Source: Thalassospira xiamenensis M-5 = DSM 17429 (GTDB lineage Bacteria > Pseudomonadota > Alphaproteobacteria > Rhodospirillales > Thalassospiraceae). From it: 64,000 nt of DNA. This document shows positions 1 to 8,291 of this stretch, piece by piece (positions within the stretch are counted from its first letter, which is position 1; each line of letters starts with the position of its first letter). The notes beneath the pieces are model-generated. The model made no database searches. It saw only the letters and a list, made by a program, of their open reading frames with translations, and was not told the DNA's origin. Location: positions 4,472,001 to 4,536,000 of the forward strand of contig NZ_CP004388.1 in assembly GCF_000300235.2 (NCBI RefSeq). Reading direction: 5' to 3'. A program made the position numbers and the translations under genes.

Positions 1-234
1 GTTTCATTCTTCTTTGATGATATGCCTGACGAGATTTCGACGAAATCCGTGCATGAGCGTCGCGAAATGTCGGAAAGCCCGGATCCGTTCGATAATGATC
101 CGATGAACCGCCGTGAAACCCTTGAACTGGTACGTGCATATTATCGGATCACCGATCCGACCCAGCGCAAGCGTGTTTTCGAGTTGGTTAAATCGATGGG
201 CATTCTTGTTGCCGATAACGAAAATGCGAAATAG
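1..234 (+). CDS. XRE-family transcriptional regulator, C-terminal fragment
   Basis: The reading frame is open from base 1 and ends at a TAG, so this is the 3' end of a gene that begins outside the window; the ATG at 22 is internal. The visible start reads VSFFFDDMPDE, which resembles the linker after the helix-turn-helix in small alphaproteobacterial XRE regulators, and the tail (LELVRAYYRITDPTQRKRVF) matches the helix that follows in that group. The DNA-binding helices themselves are not visible. An intrinsic terminator follows 30 bases after the stop, so it is transcriptionally separate from metK. The family call rests on the tail only. Confidence 0.6.
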   Translation, partial: VSFFFDDMPDEISTKSVHERREMSESPDPFDNDPMNRRETLELVRAYYRITDPTQRKRVFELVKSMGILVADNENAK

Positions 235-263
235 AAGACACCCGAAATTATGATTTCAAAAAG

Positions 264-297
264 CGCATTTGCCAGAAAGTTGCAGATGCGTTTTTTC
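264..297 (+). terminator. Intrinsic terminator of the XRE gene
   Basis: A 9-bp stem (264-272 with 282-290, one G-U pair) and a 9-nt loop are followed by six T residues at 291-296. Confidence 0.75.
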
Positions 298-419
298 TTT
301 GTTTCCTTCGAGTTTCTGGCCGAAATGCGTCAGGCGCGTTACGCTTATGCGTCGATCTTTCTTGACCCGAAAATGTCATTGAGGCAAAACCGCAGCTTGG
401 GTGATAAGCCCAATTGAAT

Positions 420-470
420 ACGTGGACGGATTTGGACCGCTTGCCACCACGTTAAAAAAGGCTAAGTGGG
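420..470 (+). promoter_or_regulatory. SAM-II riboswitch upstream of metK
   Basis: The sequence carries the landmarks of the SAM-II aptamer: P1 of 6 bp (420-425 with 447-452) closing a loop with GGATTTGGACCGCTTGCC, then a TTAAAAAAGGCTAAG strand. The loop segment CCGCTTGCC (437-445) pairs with GGC (460-462) and AAGTGG (464-469), with U463 unpaired and one G-U pair, forming the H-type pseudoknot expected of this class. SAM-II occurs in alphaproteobacteria upstream of methionine and SAM synthesis genes. The next gene is SAM synthetase, so feedback repression is the likely role. The call is from pattern recognition, not a covariance-model search. Confidence 0.85.
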
Positions 471-499
471 CGCAATTGGTGCAAACTTGTACCGATGCC

Positions 500-540
500 C
501 TCCGGTCCAGTTGTGGAACTCCTTTTTTACCGGAGAAGGT
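500..540 (+). promoter_or_regulatory. Possible expression platform: hairpin covering the metK Shine-Dalgarno
   Basis: CTCCGGT (500-506) is a perfect 7-bp complement of ACCGGAG (529-535), and that 3' arm contains the GGAG of the metK ribosome-binding site (GGAGAAGG, 532-539). The loop holds a small inner stem, TCCA/TGGA (506-509 with 514-517). The hairpin sits 30 nt after the SAM-II pseudoknot and could hide the ribosome site. No alternative antisequestor pairing was modelled. Confidence 0.5.
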
Positions 541-544
541 TTGA

Positions 545-1717
545 ATGTCTCTTTCCGAATATCTTTTTACCAGTGAGTCGGTTTCCGAGGGTCACCCGGA
601 CAAGGTCTGTGACCGCATTTCCGATTCCATCGTTGATGCGTTTCTGGCCGCCGATGAAGATTCTCGCGTTGCCGTTGAGACTCTGGCAACCACCAATCGT
701 GTGGTTCTGGCTGGCGAAGTTCGCGGTCCTGAGAGCGTTTCCAAGGAAGTCATGATCGAAAAGGCACGTGAAGCTATCCGTGCCATCGGTTATGAGCAGG
801 AAGGCTTCCACTGGAAAACGGCCGAAATCGAGTGCCACGTCCACGAGCAGTCTGCTGATATTGCCCAAGGTGTCGACTCCGCTGGTGAAAAAGACCTCGG
901 TGCGGGTGATCAGGGCATTATGTTCGGTTATGCCTGCAACGAGACGGACGAGCTGATGCCAGCTCCGATCCAGTTCTCGCATCGTATCCTGCGCAAAATG
1001 GCCGAAGACCGCCATTCTGGAAAATCAGCCGAGTTCGGTCCAGATGCAAAAAGCCAGGTTACCTTGCGCTATGTAGATGGCAAGCCAGTTGGGGCGACGT
1101 CGGTTGTTGTTTCGACCCAGCACGCAGATGACCTTAATCAGGCCGATGTGCGCTCGCTTGTCATGCCCTATATCCAGAACATTCTGCCGGAAGGCTGGAT
1201 GCCAGCCGAAGACGAGATTTACATCAACCCGACGGGTCGTTTTGTTATTGGTGGCCCTGATGGCGACGCCGGTCTGACCGGTCGTAAAATCATCGTTGAT
1301 ACCTATGGTGGCGCTGCACCGCATGGCGGTGGTGCGTTCTCGGGCAAAGATCCGACCAAGGTTGACCGCTCGGCTGCTTATGCTGCGCGTTATCTTGCGA
1401 AAAACGTTGTTGCCGCTGGTCTTGCTGAACGTTGCACCATTCAGGTTGCTTATGCGATCGGTATTTCCAAGCCGCTGGCTCTTTATGTGAATAACCATGG
1501 CACCGGTAATGTGGATGAAATCAAGCTGGGCAGTGTGCTGCGTCAGTTGATGGATCTCAGCCCACGTGGCATTCGCGAACATCTTTCGCTGTGTCGTCCG
1601 ATTTACACCCCGACTTCTGCGTACGGTCATTTTGGTCGTCAGCCGCAGGAAGATGGTCACTTCTCTTGGGAACGTACCGATCTGGTGGGTGATCTTAAGT
1701 CGGCATTCGGTGCCTGA
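545..1717 (+). CDS. metK: S-adenosylmethionine synthetase
   Basis: This enzyme makes S-adenosylmethionine from methionine and ATP in the cytoplasm. At 390 residues it has the usual family length. The N-terminal ATP and methionine motif [17 protein letters not shown] starts at residue 15, [12 protein letters not shown] lies in the middle of the N-terminal half, and the glycine-rich loop [18 protein letters not shown] lies near residue 258. The start has a good Shine-Dalgarno (GGAGAAGG, 532-539) at normal spacing. A SAM-II riboswitch lies in the leader and a strong terminator follows, so the gene looks monocistronic and feedback regulated by its product. Confidence 0.98.
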   Translation: MSLSEYLFTSESVSEGHPDKVCDRISDSIVDAFLAADEDSRVAVETLATTNRVVLAGEVRGPESVSKEVMIEKAREAIRAIGYEQEGFHWKTAEIECHVHEQSADIAQGVDSAGEKDLGAGDQGIMFGYACNETDELMPAPIQFSHRILRKMAEDRHSGKSAEFGPDAKSQVTLRYVDGKPVGATSVVVSTQHADDLNQADVRSLVMPYIQNILPEGWMPAEDEIYINPTGRFVIGGPDGDAGLTGRKIIVDTYGGAAPHGGGAFSGKDPTKVDRSAAYAARYLAKNVVAAGLAERCTIQVAYAIGISKPLALYVNNHGTGNVDEIKLGSVLRQLMDLSPRGIREHLSLCRPIYTPTSAYGHFGRQPQEDGHFSWERTDLVGDLKSAFGA

Positions 1718-1770
1718 TTGGCTGAAAAGCCAACGCGCGATTTGCCAAAATCGTGTGGCATGATATGAGG

Positions 1771-1812
1771 CGGGCGGCCCCGATACAGTTCCGGGGCCGC
1801 CCGTTTGATTTT
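1771..1812 (+). terminator. Intrinsic terminator of metK
   Basis: A perfect 12-bp GC-rich stem (1771-1782 with 1792-1803) with a 9-nt loop is followed by a T-rich tail. It lies inside the longest possible trmB frame, which argues that trmB starts downstream of it. Confidence 0.85.
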
Positions 1813-1848
1813 GAACCCCTTTTCGAACCCGTCCTGACAGATAAGACA

Positions 1849-2565
1849 ATGCGCAACAGCAACCGCCCGCTACCAACTCCGGATCGTCCAAATTTTTATG
1901 GCCGTCGTGGCAGCCGTCCTCTTAAGGATTCGCGCCGGGCGCTGGTCGACGAACTGTTGCCGAAAATCGGGATTACCTATCCCGATCAGGCTGATGTCGA
2001 TCCGAATAGCTATTTCGCGGAGAAACCGGAACAGCTTTGGCTCGAGATCGGCTTTGGCGGGGGGGAACATCTGGCGGGCCAGGCTCAGGCCAACCCGCAG
2101 ACGGGGATTATCGGGGCTGAACCGTTTATGGACGGGGTTGGCAGCCTGTTACGCCATATCGATGAGCGCGGACTGACCAATGTTCGGGTCATTGCGGACG
2201 ATTCCCGACCACTGCTTTATAAGCTGGTTGATGCCTGCTTTGATCGCGCATTCCTGCTGTTCCCGGATCCGTGGCCGAAAAAGCGTCATGCCGAACGTCG
2301 ATTCATTGGCCCCAAAAACCTTGCATTGCTGGCGCGACTTCTCAAAGATGGGGCCGAGTTCCGGGTGGCCAGCGACGATATGCAGTATATTTCCTGGACA
2401 CTGCAACATATGCACAATCATCCGGATTTCGAATGGCTCGCTGAAAGCCCCGAAGACTGGCGCAATCCGCCCGTTGATTGGGTCAAAACCCGTTATGAAC
2501 AAAAAGCACTCCGTCAGGGCAAAAAGTGCAACTATTTGCGGTTCCGTCGTAAAAAGCGTTCCTGA
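1849..2565 (+). CDS. trmB: tRNA (guanine-N7-)-methyltransferase
   Basis: TrmB uses SAM to methylate G46 in the variable loop of tRNAs. The product is 238 residues. It has the SAM-binding glycine motif EIGFGGGEHLAGQA near residue 65 and the diagnostic motif FPDPWPKKRHAERRF near residue 138. The N-terminal FYGRRGSRPL is also typical. The frame is open from 1753, but that longer start would run through the metK terminator, so ATG 1849 is preferred. An intrinsic terminator follows. Lying next to metK, the gene uses the SAM that metK makes, although the terminator between them suggests separate transcription. Confidence 0.95.
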   Translation: MRNSNRPLPTPDRPNFYGRRGSRPLKDSRRALVDELLPKIGITYPDQADVDPNSYFAEKPEQLWLEIGFGGGEHLAGQAQANPQTGIIGAEPFMDGVGSLLRHIDERGLTNVRVIADDSRPLLYKLVDACFDRAFLLFPDPWPKKRHAERRFIGPKNLALLARLLKDGAEFRVASDDMQYISWTLQHMHNHPDFEWLAESPEDWRNPPVDWVKTRYEQKALRQGKKCNYLRFRRKKRS

Positions 2566-2591
2566 TCTGCACGGTTTTGTATTGTTATCTG

Positions 2592-2633
2592 ACCCGCACC
2601 AAAGGCTTTTCGCTGTGTGCGGGTTTTCTTTTG
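2592..2633 (+). terminator. Intrinsic terminator of trmB
   Basis: ACCCGCAC (2592-2599) pairs with GTGCGGGT (2617-2624), and a TTTCTTTT tail follows. Confidence 0.75.
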
Positions 2634-2678
2634 CGTGAATGACATAACGGCACAATTTCAATAAGTTGAAATTTTAAT

Positions 2679-2693
2679 TGAGAATGATTGTCA
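2679..2693 (+). promoter_or_regulatory. Fur-like box upstream of the ECF sigma gene
   Basis: TGAGAATGATTGTCA matches 12 of 14 informative positions of the 7-1-7 Fur consensus TGATAATNATTATCA. It lies about 105 bases before the sigma factor start. Iron or heme repression through a Fur-family protein is inferred. Confidence 0.65.
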
Positions 2694-2797
2694 TGTGCGA
2701 TATTCATGTTGTTCCACTGATATGACATTGTCGCAAAATCGCTTGTGCCAAATGCCGGTAACAACAATTTTTGCACATAATTCCAAAGGTCCGAACC

Positions 2798-3307
2798 GTG
2801 ACACACTGGGATGTCAACATACTGTTCCGAACCTATCGCTCCCGGTTGCTGCATTTTGTGCAGCGGCGGAAGTTGTCGTGGCACATGGCCGACGACATCG
2901 TGCAGGACACCTTCCTTCGGGTTGTGGCCACACCATCGCTACCCGATCCGCAATTTGCCCAGTCCTATCTTTTTAGGACGGCCCAAAATCTGGTGATCGA
3001 TCATTTCCGGCGGGAACGAATACTGACCTTCGTTCAGGAACCCGATAAAGCATTTGAATTCGTTGCCGATGACGCTCCGTCCCCCGAACAGATCGCATGG
3101 TCTCGTCAGGAACTGCGCCATCTACAGGCTTCACTGAATGCTTTGCCAAAAAACCTTCGGACTGTTTTCATTCTTGCCCGGCTTGAAGGCAAAACATACG
3201 TCGAAATCGGCGAACAACTTGGCATTCCAACACAAACCGCGTTTAGCCGCATGGTCCGTGCCCTGAAACTTGTCAAAGAGGCAATGGATAAATCGGAAAA
3301 AAATTGA
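2798..3307 (+). CDS. FecI-type ECF sigma factor of the heme-uptake cluster
   Basis: This is a 169-residue group IV sigma factor with two regions. Sigma-2 includes ADDIVQDTFLRVV and a segment SYLFRTAQNLVIDHFRRER; sigma-4 has LPKNLRTVFILARLEGKTYVEIGEQL and a C-terminal recognition helix. The first possible start is a TTG at 2771, but the GTG at 2798 has AAAGG at 2785-2789 and gives the family-typical beginning THWDVNILFRTYR. It precedes a FecR-like anti-sigma gene and an STN-type TonB receptor, the classic cell-surface signalling order. The likely role is to transcribe the receptor and hemophore genes when heme-loaded hemophore binds the receptor, as HasI does in Serratia. A Fur-like box lies upstream. 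Confidence 0.9.
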   Translation: MTHWDVNILFRTYRSRLLHFVQRRKLSWHMADDIVQDTFLRVVATPSLPDPQFAQSYLFRTAQNLVIDHFRRERILTFVQEPDKAFEFVADDAPSPEQIAWSRQELRHLQASLNALPKNLRTVFILARLEGKTYVEIGEQLGIPTQTAFSRMVRALKLVKEAMDKSEKN

Positions 3308-3411
3308 ATGTTGGATCAGAAATATGCGCTTCAGGTTCGTCCCAATAGTTGGGGTGTTTGTGTGATACGCCCAAAGACCATCTGATCAATGACGCACGGA
3401 ACCCGGCATTC

Positions 3412-4338
3412 ATGGCTATGACAGGTGAAAATCACCTCGCAAATCTGCCCGATACGGTGTCGGAGCAGGCGATCTATTGGTTTGCACTATTGCTTGATGG
3501 CAGTGAAACCGAAGAAGACCGTCGGGCATTCGCCCGCTGGGTCGAGGCTGATGCGGCGCATCTTGAGGCCTTTGGCGAGATAGAAAGGCTTTGGAGTGGC
3601 AGTACTAGCCTTAATCTTTCAACAGGCAATAAGGTCGGTCGACGTGCCTTTATGACGGGAACGGCGGCAGCGCTTGTCATCAGTGCGGGTTGGGCATTCT
3701 CCCCGCGTCACCCTTTTGCCGATATCCGGACTGTAACCGGCGAACGGCATAGTTTTTCCCTTCCCGGCGGTGTCGAGGCCGAACTGGCGAGCGATACCGT
3801 TATGTCCTACGTCTCGCGTGACGGGATAAACGGTGTCGAACTCCATAGCGGCGAAGCATGGTTCAATCATTCGGCAACAGGCAACGCCTTTTTTGTTGCT
3901 GCTGCCCATGGCGCAAGCTGGTCGTGGGGCGGAAGGCTCGACGTGGCTGCTTATGATGGGGGTGTCACGGTAATCGCCGAACAAAATCCGTTGATTGTTC
4001 GTGTTGGCGGCGCGCAAACCCAAGTGGCTGCGGGAAATGCCGTGCGCTATCGAGATGTGCAAATCGGGCGGCCTTACGAGGTTGATCTTTCGGCAGAGCT
4101 GGCCTGGCGGAACGGTCAGCTCGTCTTTATGGGGAGGCCGCTCGGCGAAGTCGTCCGCGTTTTGCAGCGCTGGCAGAACGGCAAGATCATGATCATCGGC
4201 GAAGAACTCAAATCCCGCCCGGTAACCCTTGTGGTCGACCTTGAACGGTCAAAGGATGTTCTGCCGGTTCTGGCTCGTGTTCTGTCGATCAATGTGCATC
4301 GGTTTACAGATTACCTGACGGTCATTCGCGCCGCCTGA
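3412..4338 (+). CDS. FecR-type anti-sigma factor (HasS-like)
   Basis: This is a single-span inner-membrane regulator paired with the upstream sigma factor. The N-terminal DUF4880-like segment (EQAIYWFALLLDGSETEEDRR) is cytoplasmic. A hydrophobic span, FMTGTAAALVISAGWAF, follows an RR pair near residue 80. The periplasmic FecR domain holds TVTGERHSFSLPGGVEAEL, and a C-terminal STN-like part completes the protein. TTG at 3349 would be a longer start; ATG at 3412 fits the family beginning better and ATG 3418 is also possible. It lies 105 bases after the sigma gene. It should hold the sigma factor inactive until the receptor's STN domain signals across the periplasm. Confidence 0.88.
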   Translation: MAMTGENHLANLPDTVSEQAIYWFALLLDGSETEEDRRAFARWVEADAAHLEAFGEIERLWSGSTSLNLSTGNKVGRRAFMTGTAAALVISAGWAFSPRHPFADIRTVTGERHSFSLPGGVEAELASDTVMSYVSRDGINGVELHSGEAWFNHSATGNAFFVAAAHGASWSWGGRLDVAAYDGGVTVIAEQNPLIVRVGGAQTQVAAGNAVRYRDVQIGRPYEVDLSAELAWRNGQLVFMGRPLGEVVRVLQRWQNGKIMIIGEELKSRPVTLVVDLERSKDVLPVLARVLSINVHRFTDYLTVIRAA

Positions 4339-4395
4339 CCCTCTCAAATTCCAAAATCACCAATCGATATGATCCTTCGGTTCGGTCAGAATATT

Positions 4396-4418
4396 TTGAT
4401 AATAAAAATTATTATCAA
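4396..4418 (+). promoter_or_regulatory. Palindromic Fur/Irr-like operator upstream of the receptor gene
   Basis: TTGATAATAA and TTATTATCAA are perfect inverted arms around a 3-nt centre. The TGATAAT and ATTATCA halves are Fur half-sites, though their spacing is wider than a single 7-1-7 box. It lies about 115 bases before the receptor start. Which Fur-family protein binds is not known. Confidence 0.65.
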
Positions 4419-4532
4419 AAAAATGCAATGAATATCAGATATCTGAATTTCAGCCTCGTCTAACTGAGTAACGAAATAAAGAATGAGACGCAATCTCATA
4501 TGTATGCATTCGTGACTCAGGAGACAAAAAGA

Positions 4533-7259
4533 ATGCTCTCGAACGGGGTGGGTCGCATTGTCGACACCAACAAAATAATTCGTAAATCCAGTACACCTAT
4601 TGGGGGTGTTCGCACAATTGCCCTGACAGCCGTTGGCAGTGGCATGATTGCTTTGATGCCGCTTGCCGTGGAGGCTCAAACCCGGGGCGCAGAAATATTG
4701 CAACAGGCTAACAAGGCTGAAATTGCGCAGGTCGCTGAAGAGGGCGTGACCTTGTCAAATGATATGCTCTCATTTGACATATCCGCACAACCGCTTGCCA
4801 TGGCATTGGTCGATTTTTCGCGTGTATCGGGGATTGATGTTGCCGTGGACGGGACATTGCCCGACGGTACACAAAGCGTTGCCGTACAGGGGAATATGAC
4901 GGCTGGCGCAGCCCTTGATCGCATGTTGTCGCAAAGCGGTTTGATCTGGAACGCCGTCCATCCGACAACCATTTCCATCATTGATCCTGTACGGGAAGAT
5001 GCCGGTAACGCCTCAATCATAACTGTTCCGGTCACCGTAACGGCGACTGAACGGGCGCTTGGTCCTAATGGGGTACCGGACAAAGTGTATGAAACGCCGG
5101 GCTCGGTAGCGGTAATTACCCAGGAAAGTATGCGAAAGTCGCCCGTACGCGAAGCGCGCGAGATTTTCAACAATGTTGCCGGTGTGGATATTTCCAATGA
5201 CGCGCGTGACCCCGGTTTGACAGTCAACGTTCGCGGTCAGCAGGAAATGGGGCGCGTGAACGTCAATATCGACGGCGCGCGTCAGAACTATAATCAGATG
5301 ACACATGGCACATCTTCTCGTGTGTATCTGGACCCTGCTTTGTTGGCAGAAGTGGAGATCGAGAAATCCAATCTCAACCAGAATGGTGGTGCCGGATCTT
5401 CTGCAGGTATCGTCACAATGCGTACCCTCAATACACAAGACATTCTTGATGATGGCGAAAAATGGGGCGGCAAGGTAAATGTCAGCCACGGCACGAATGA
5501 TTACGAATTTGCGGGCGATGCTGCTGGAGGTGTTAGGCTTGCGCCAAGGTTTGACATCTCAGCCGCGGTAAGCCGGAAGGTCATTGGTGACTATAGTCCG
5601 GGGAAACGCAATCCAGCCCTGTTTACTGACGGAAACGGCAATTATCACGATGTACACAGTTCCAGACCTGAATACACTTTCCTTCGCCAGACATCCGGTT
5701 TGGTGAAAGCGAATGTCCATCTTACAGATGATCAGGAACTGAATCTTGGGTATGTTGGCTCAAAAAGCAATTACACCAAAACCAACGACGTCACGAATAC
5801 AAGACCGGATCTGAACGAAACCAAAACCCATACCCTGACCGCCAAGCACAACTGGAATCCGTCGACTGATTTGGTCGATCTGGATACGCACGTTTATTGG
5901 ACCCGAACAGAAAGTCACCAATACAGGCCAACCAGATTTAACACCAGTGGATCAGTTAGCCAGAACCCCTACGACACGGACTATACGCTTGATACGACAG
6001 GGATTGATTTGGCCAACAGTAGCAAGTTCGAGCTATATTCAGTGGGTGATGGCCTGAGCAAGGTTAGCTTTGACTATGGTACCGAGTTCTTTCACGACCG
6101 GGCAAAGACAACCTCGGAGGTCGAGGACCTTGGAGGATCAGGTTCTGCCTATCAGGCAGAAGGAACAACCCCATCCGGGGAGCGTGATGTCTATGGTGGG
6201 CATGTAACGGCGACATATGGCTGGAACGACGTGTTTCAAATCAATGGTGGTTTTCGCTACGACCGTTACGAATTGACAGGTGACTCGTATTGGTGTGAAG
6301 CGTTACCCGGCGGTTTTACATCACAGCAGTGCGGGAGCGGCAATGACGTACCTTTGGACGTTGATTTGTCGGAGGACCGGGTTTCGCCATCTTTTGGTGC
6401 AAGCGTGACGCCATTCCCCGGTCTGCAACTCTTTGCCAATTACCGCGAAAACCTGCGGGCGCCGACAGTTATGGAAGCCATGTTCAAGGGGATGCATATC
6501 GGTGATCAGCCGGTTACCTATTTTTCGAACGCCAATCTCAAGGCTGAGGAAGTTGAAACCAAAGAAGTTGGTGTCAACTTCATGTTCGACAACGTCATAA
6601 AGCAGGGCGACGGATTCAGAGCCAAACTGTCCTACTACCGTTCAACAATCGACAATTATACGACTGTTGGTTTTGTGCCTTTGCCGTCACTGCCGTCAGT
6701 GAACTGGCCATCGGTTGGGGCGGGCATGGTCAACCTTAGTGACCCTGTCTATATGACCGGTACGGAGCTCGAGGCCTTCTATGATGCTGGTGAGTACTAT
6801 TTTGGCGGTACATTGACGACATCGGACATTGATCTGATCGGGAATTATAACCAGTTCATTCTTGATACCACCTATTCTACTGCAGCGCAGAACGCAGCTA
6901 CTTACGGTACAGTTGGCGGATTGTTTGGCATTTATGCGCCGCCCAAACGCAAATACACGCTTGACGGCGGGTTCCGTCTTTTCGATCAGGATCTTGTCTT
7001 GGGAATGCGGGCGACATTCGTTTATCCGGAAGAAAACTATGGTTCCCAGGTCGGGTCGGTAAGTCTCTCGACCGTTGGTGGCGAATATTACAAGTACCGC
7101 GTATTCGACTTTTACAGTTCCTATGACATCAACGATGCCGTGAAACTGCGGTTCGCCGTCAATAACCTGTTCGATGAGGGATATGTTCAAGGAAGCGGGG
7201 GAACGTATGCCCCGGCACCGGGACGTACCGCGATCATCAGTCTCAGCGGCAACTTCTAG
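4533..7259 (+). CDS. hasR: TonB-dependent heme/hemophore receptor with STN signalling domain (HasR-like)
   Basis: This outer-membrane receptor should bind heme or heme-loaded HasA and import heme using TonB energy. From ATG 4533 (Shine-Dalgarno AGGAG at 4519-4523) it has 908 residues. A signal peptide ends near MPLAVEAQ. An STN domain (LSFDISAQPLAMALVDFSR onward, about residues 80-145) should contact the FecR protein. The plug contains GSVAVITQES and NIDGARQNYNQM, and a 22-strand barrel ends in a terminal Phe (SLSGNF). It lies between the sigma/anti-sigma pair and the hemophore gene, which supports HasR over a siderophore receptor. A Fur-like palindrome precedes it and a perfect hairpin terminator follows. 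The exact ligand is inferred from context. Confidence 0.88.
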   Translation: MLSNGVGRIVDTNKIIRKSSTPIGGVRTIALTAVGSGMIALMPLAVEAQTRGAEILQQANKAEIAQVAEEGVTLSNDMLSFDISAQPLAMALVDFSRVSGIDVAVDGTLPDGTQSVAVQGNMTAGAALDRMLSQSGLIWNAVHPTTISIIDPVREDAGNASIITVPVTVTATERALGPNGVPDKVYETPGSVAVITQESMRKSPVREAREIFNNVAGVDISNDARDPGLTVNVRGQQEMGRVNVNIDGARQNYNQMTHGTSSRVYLDPALLAEVEIEKSNLNQNGGAGSSAGIVTMRTLNTQDILDDGEKWGGKVNVSHGTNDYEFAGDAAGGVRLAPRFDISAAVSRKVIGDYSPGKRNPALFTDGNGNYHDVHSSRPEYTFLRQTSGLVKANVHLTDDQELNLGYVGSKSNYTKTNDVTNTRPDLNETKTHTLTAKHNWNPSTDLVDLDTHVYWTRTESHQYRPTRFNTSGSVSQNPYDTDYTLDTTGIDLANSSKFELYSVGDGLSKVSFDYGTEFFHDRAKTTSEVEDLGGSGSAYQAEGTTPSGERDVYGGHVTATYGWNDVFQINGGFRYDRYELTGDSYWCEALPGGFTSQQCGSGNDVPLDVDLSEDRVSPSFGASVTPFPGLQLFANYRENLRAPTVMEAMFKGMHIGDQPVTYFSNANLKAEEVETKEVGVNFMFDNVIKQGDGFRAKLSYYRSTIDNYTTVGFVPLPSLPSVNWPSVGAGMVNLSDPVYMTGTELEAFYDAGEYYFGGTLTTSDIDLIGNYNQFILDTTYSTAAQNAATYGTVGGLFGIYAPPKRKYTLDGGFRLFDQDLVLGMRATFVYPEENYGSQVGSVSLSTVGGEYYKYRVFDFYSSYDINDAVKLRFAVNNLFDEGYVQGSGGTYAPAPGRTAIISLSGNF

Positions 7260-7286
7260 GCCGCTTAAAAGGAAAAATGCCAATCA

Positions 7287-7331
7287 CCGGTCAGGTCATC
7301 GACCTGACCGGATAGGTTTGTCTTTCTTTCA
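7287..7331 (+). terminator. Intrinsic terminator after the receptor gene
   Basis: A perfect 11-bp stem (7287-7297 with 7301-7311) with a 3-nt loop is followed by a T-rich stretch. It separates receptor transcription from the hemophore promoter. Confidence 0.8.
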
Positions 7332-7372
7332 ATTAAGTATTTGATTTTAAACATTATTTTGTTGACTCATGA

Positions 7373-7387
7373 TGATAATAATAGTCA
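7373..7387 (+). promoter_or_regulatory. Fur-like box upstream of the hemophore gene
   Basis: TGATAATAATAGTCA matches 12 of 14 informative positions of the 7-1-7 Fur consensus. It lies 55 bases before the hasA start, a normal operator position. Confidence 0.7.
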
Positions 7388-7441
7388 TCCTCATCATGTT
7401 GCTCCAATGGTTGGGGCGGAAACAAACCAGGAGATGTCTAA

Positions 7442-8170
7442 ATGACTATTACAATTGATCTGAACGCAGATGGTTCCGGAAATGGTGTTGATCTGCATGG
7501 TCTGTTGGAAGATTTCGACGCCAACTTTTCCAAGGGATTGTTCAACTACGGCGAGTTTCTGAATGGTGGGCTCTTTGACGGTCCGCAATACTATCTCAGC
7601 GATGAAGACAGTTCATCAAGCTACACCGATGGCTTCCTTGCAACGACCGGTGGCGGAGATGACTTCACCTATGACATCAGCACCCATCAGATTGTCGGAA
7701 ATCTTGATCAGCTTTCATTCGGGGAAACGTTGGTTCAGGATTCTAGCGGCGATTACAATCTTAGCGACTCGTCGGTCGATATTTCTGGCCTTGACCTCAG
7801 CAGCAGCAAGACTGGTATGGTCCTGACCGCGCTTTTTGGTGGTGACAGTTCAGAATTGCAGTCTGTTTTTGCCTCCGAAGGTGTCGAAATCAACGGCAGT
7901 TCCGGCGCGGATGTGATCGGCGGTTTTGCAGGTGACGACGTCCTGACTGGCAATGGCGGGGCAGACACTTTCGAGTTCGATACTTCGGCATCGTTCGGTG
8001 ATGACACCGTTACCGACTTCACCGATGGCACCGATCTTCTCGATATCGATTACAACTCGGTCACGATTGGAGATGATGGTGCTGGCAATGCGCTCATTAC
8101 CCATGCCACCGGCACCATCACCCTGACTGGTGTTGACTTCAACGACCTTGACGCAAGCGACTTCGTTTAA
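7442..8170 (+). CDS. hasA: HasA-type secreted hemophore with RTX-like C-terminal tail
   Basis: This extracellular protein should capture heme and deliver it to the receptor. Residues 1-145 follow the HasA fold: FTYDISTHQIVGNLDQLSFG aligns with the HasA heme loop, giving Tyr77 as the axial ligand and His82 as its hydrogen-bond partner. The 30-45 loop, which carries the second axial His in Serratia HasA, has no His here. Residues about 151-180 hold RTX-like nonapeptides (GSSGADVIGGFAGDDVLTG), and the protein ends in DASDFV, an acidic-hydrophobic end like that of type I secreted proteases. There is no N-terminal signal peptide. AGGAG at 7430-7434 supports the start. It is acidic and lies just before its exporter genes. 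Confidence 0.88.
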   Translation: MTITIDLNADGSGNGVDLHGLLEDFDANFSKGLFNYGEFLNGGLFDGPQYYLSDEDSSSSYTDGFLATTGGGDDFTYDISTHQIVGNLDQLSFGETLVQDSSGDYNLSDSSVDISGLDLSSSKTGMVLTALFGGDSSELQSVFASEGVEINGSSGADVIGGFAGDDVLTGNGGADTFEFDTSASFGDDTVTDFTDGTDLLDIDYNSVTIGDDGAGNALITHATGTITLTGVDFNDLDASDFV

Positions 8171-8223
8171 CGAAGACGGCCCGCTCCGCAGGCGGCGGAA
8201 CGGGCACAAGGTCTTTGATTGCA

Positions 8224-8276
8224 GGGCACCGCGGAACAGCGGTGCCCACCCCACCCCATCCTATCTTTTTCTTTTC
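8224..8276 (+). terminator. Hairpin between hemophore and exporter genes (partial terminator)
   Basis: GGGCACCGC (8224-8232) and GCGGTGCCC (8239-8247) form a perfect 9-bp stem with a 6-nt loop. The T-rich stretch (TCTTTTTCTTTT) begins about 20 bases later rather than directly after the stem, so termination may be incomplete. A second GC-rich imperfect hairpin lies at about 8178-8204. Both would let hemophore mRNA exceed exporter mRNA. Confidence 0.55.
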
Positions 8277-8291
8277 CGGAATGGAAACAGC

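Noticed and set aside
1753-1848. Upstream extension of trmB
   Set aside because: It would contain the metK terminator hairpin, and family proteins start near ATG 1849.
8130-8291. Upstream extension of hasD
   Set aside because: It overlaps hasA and the intergenic hairpins, and adds residues without family similarity.
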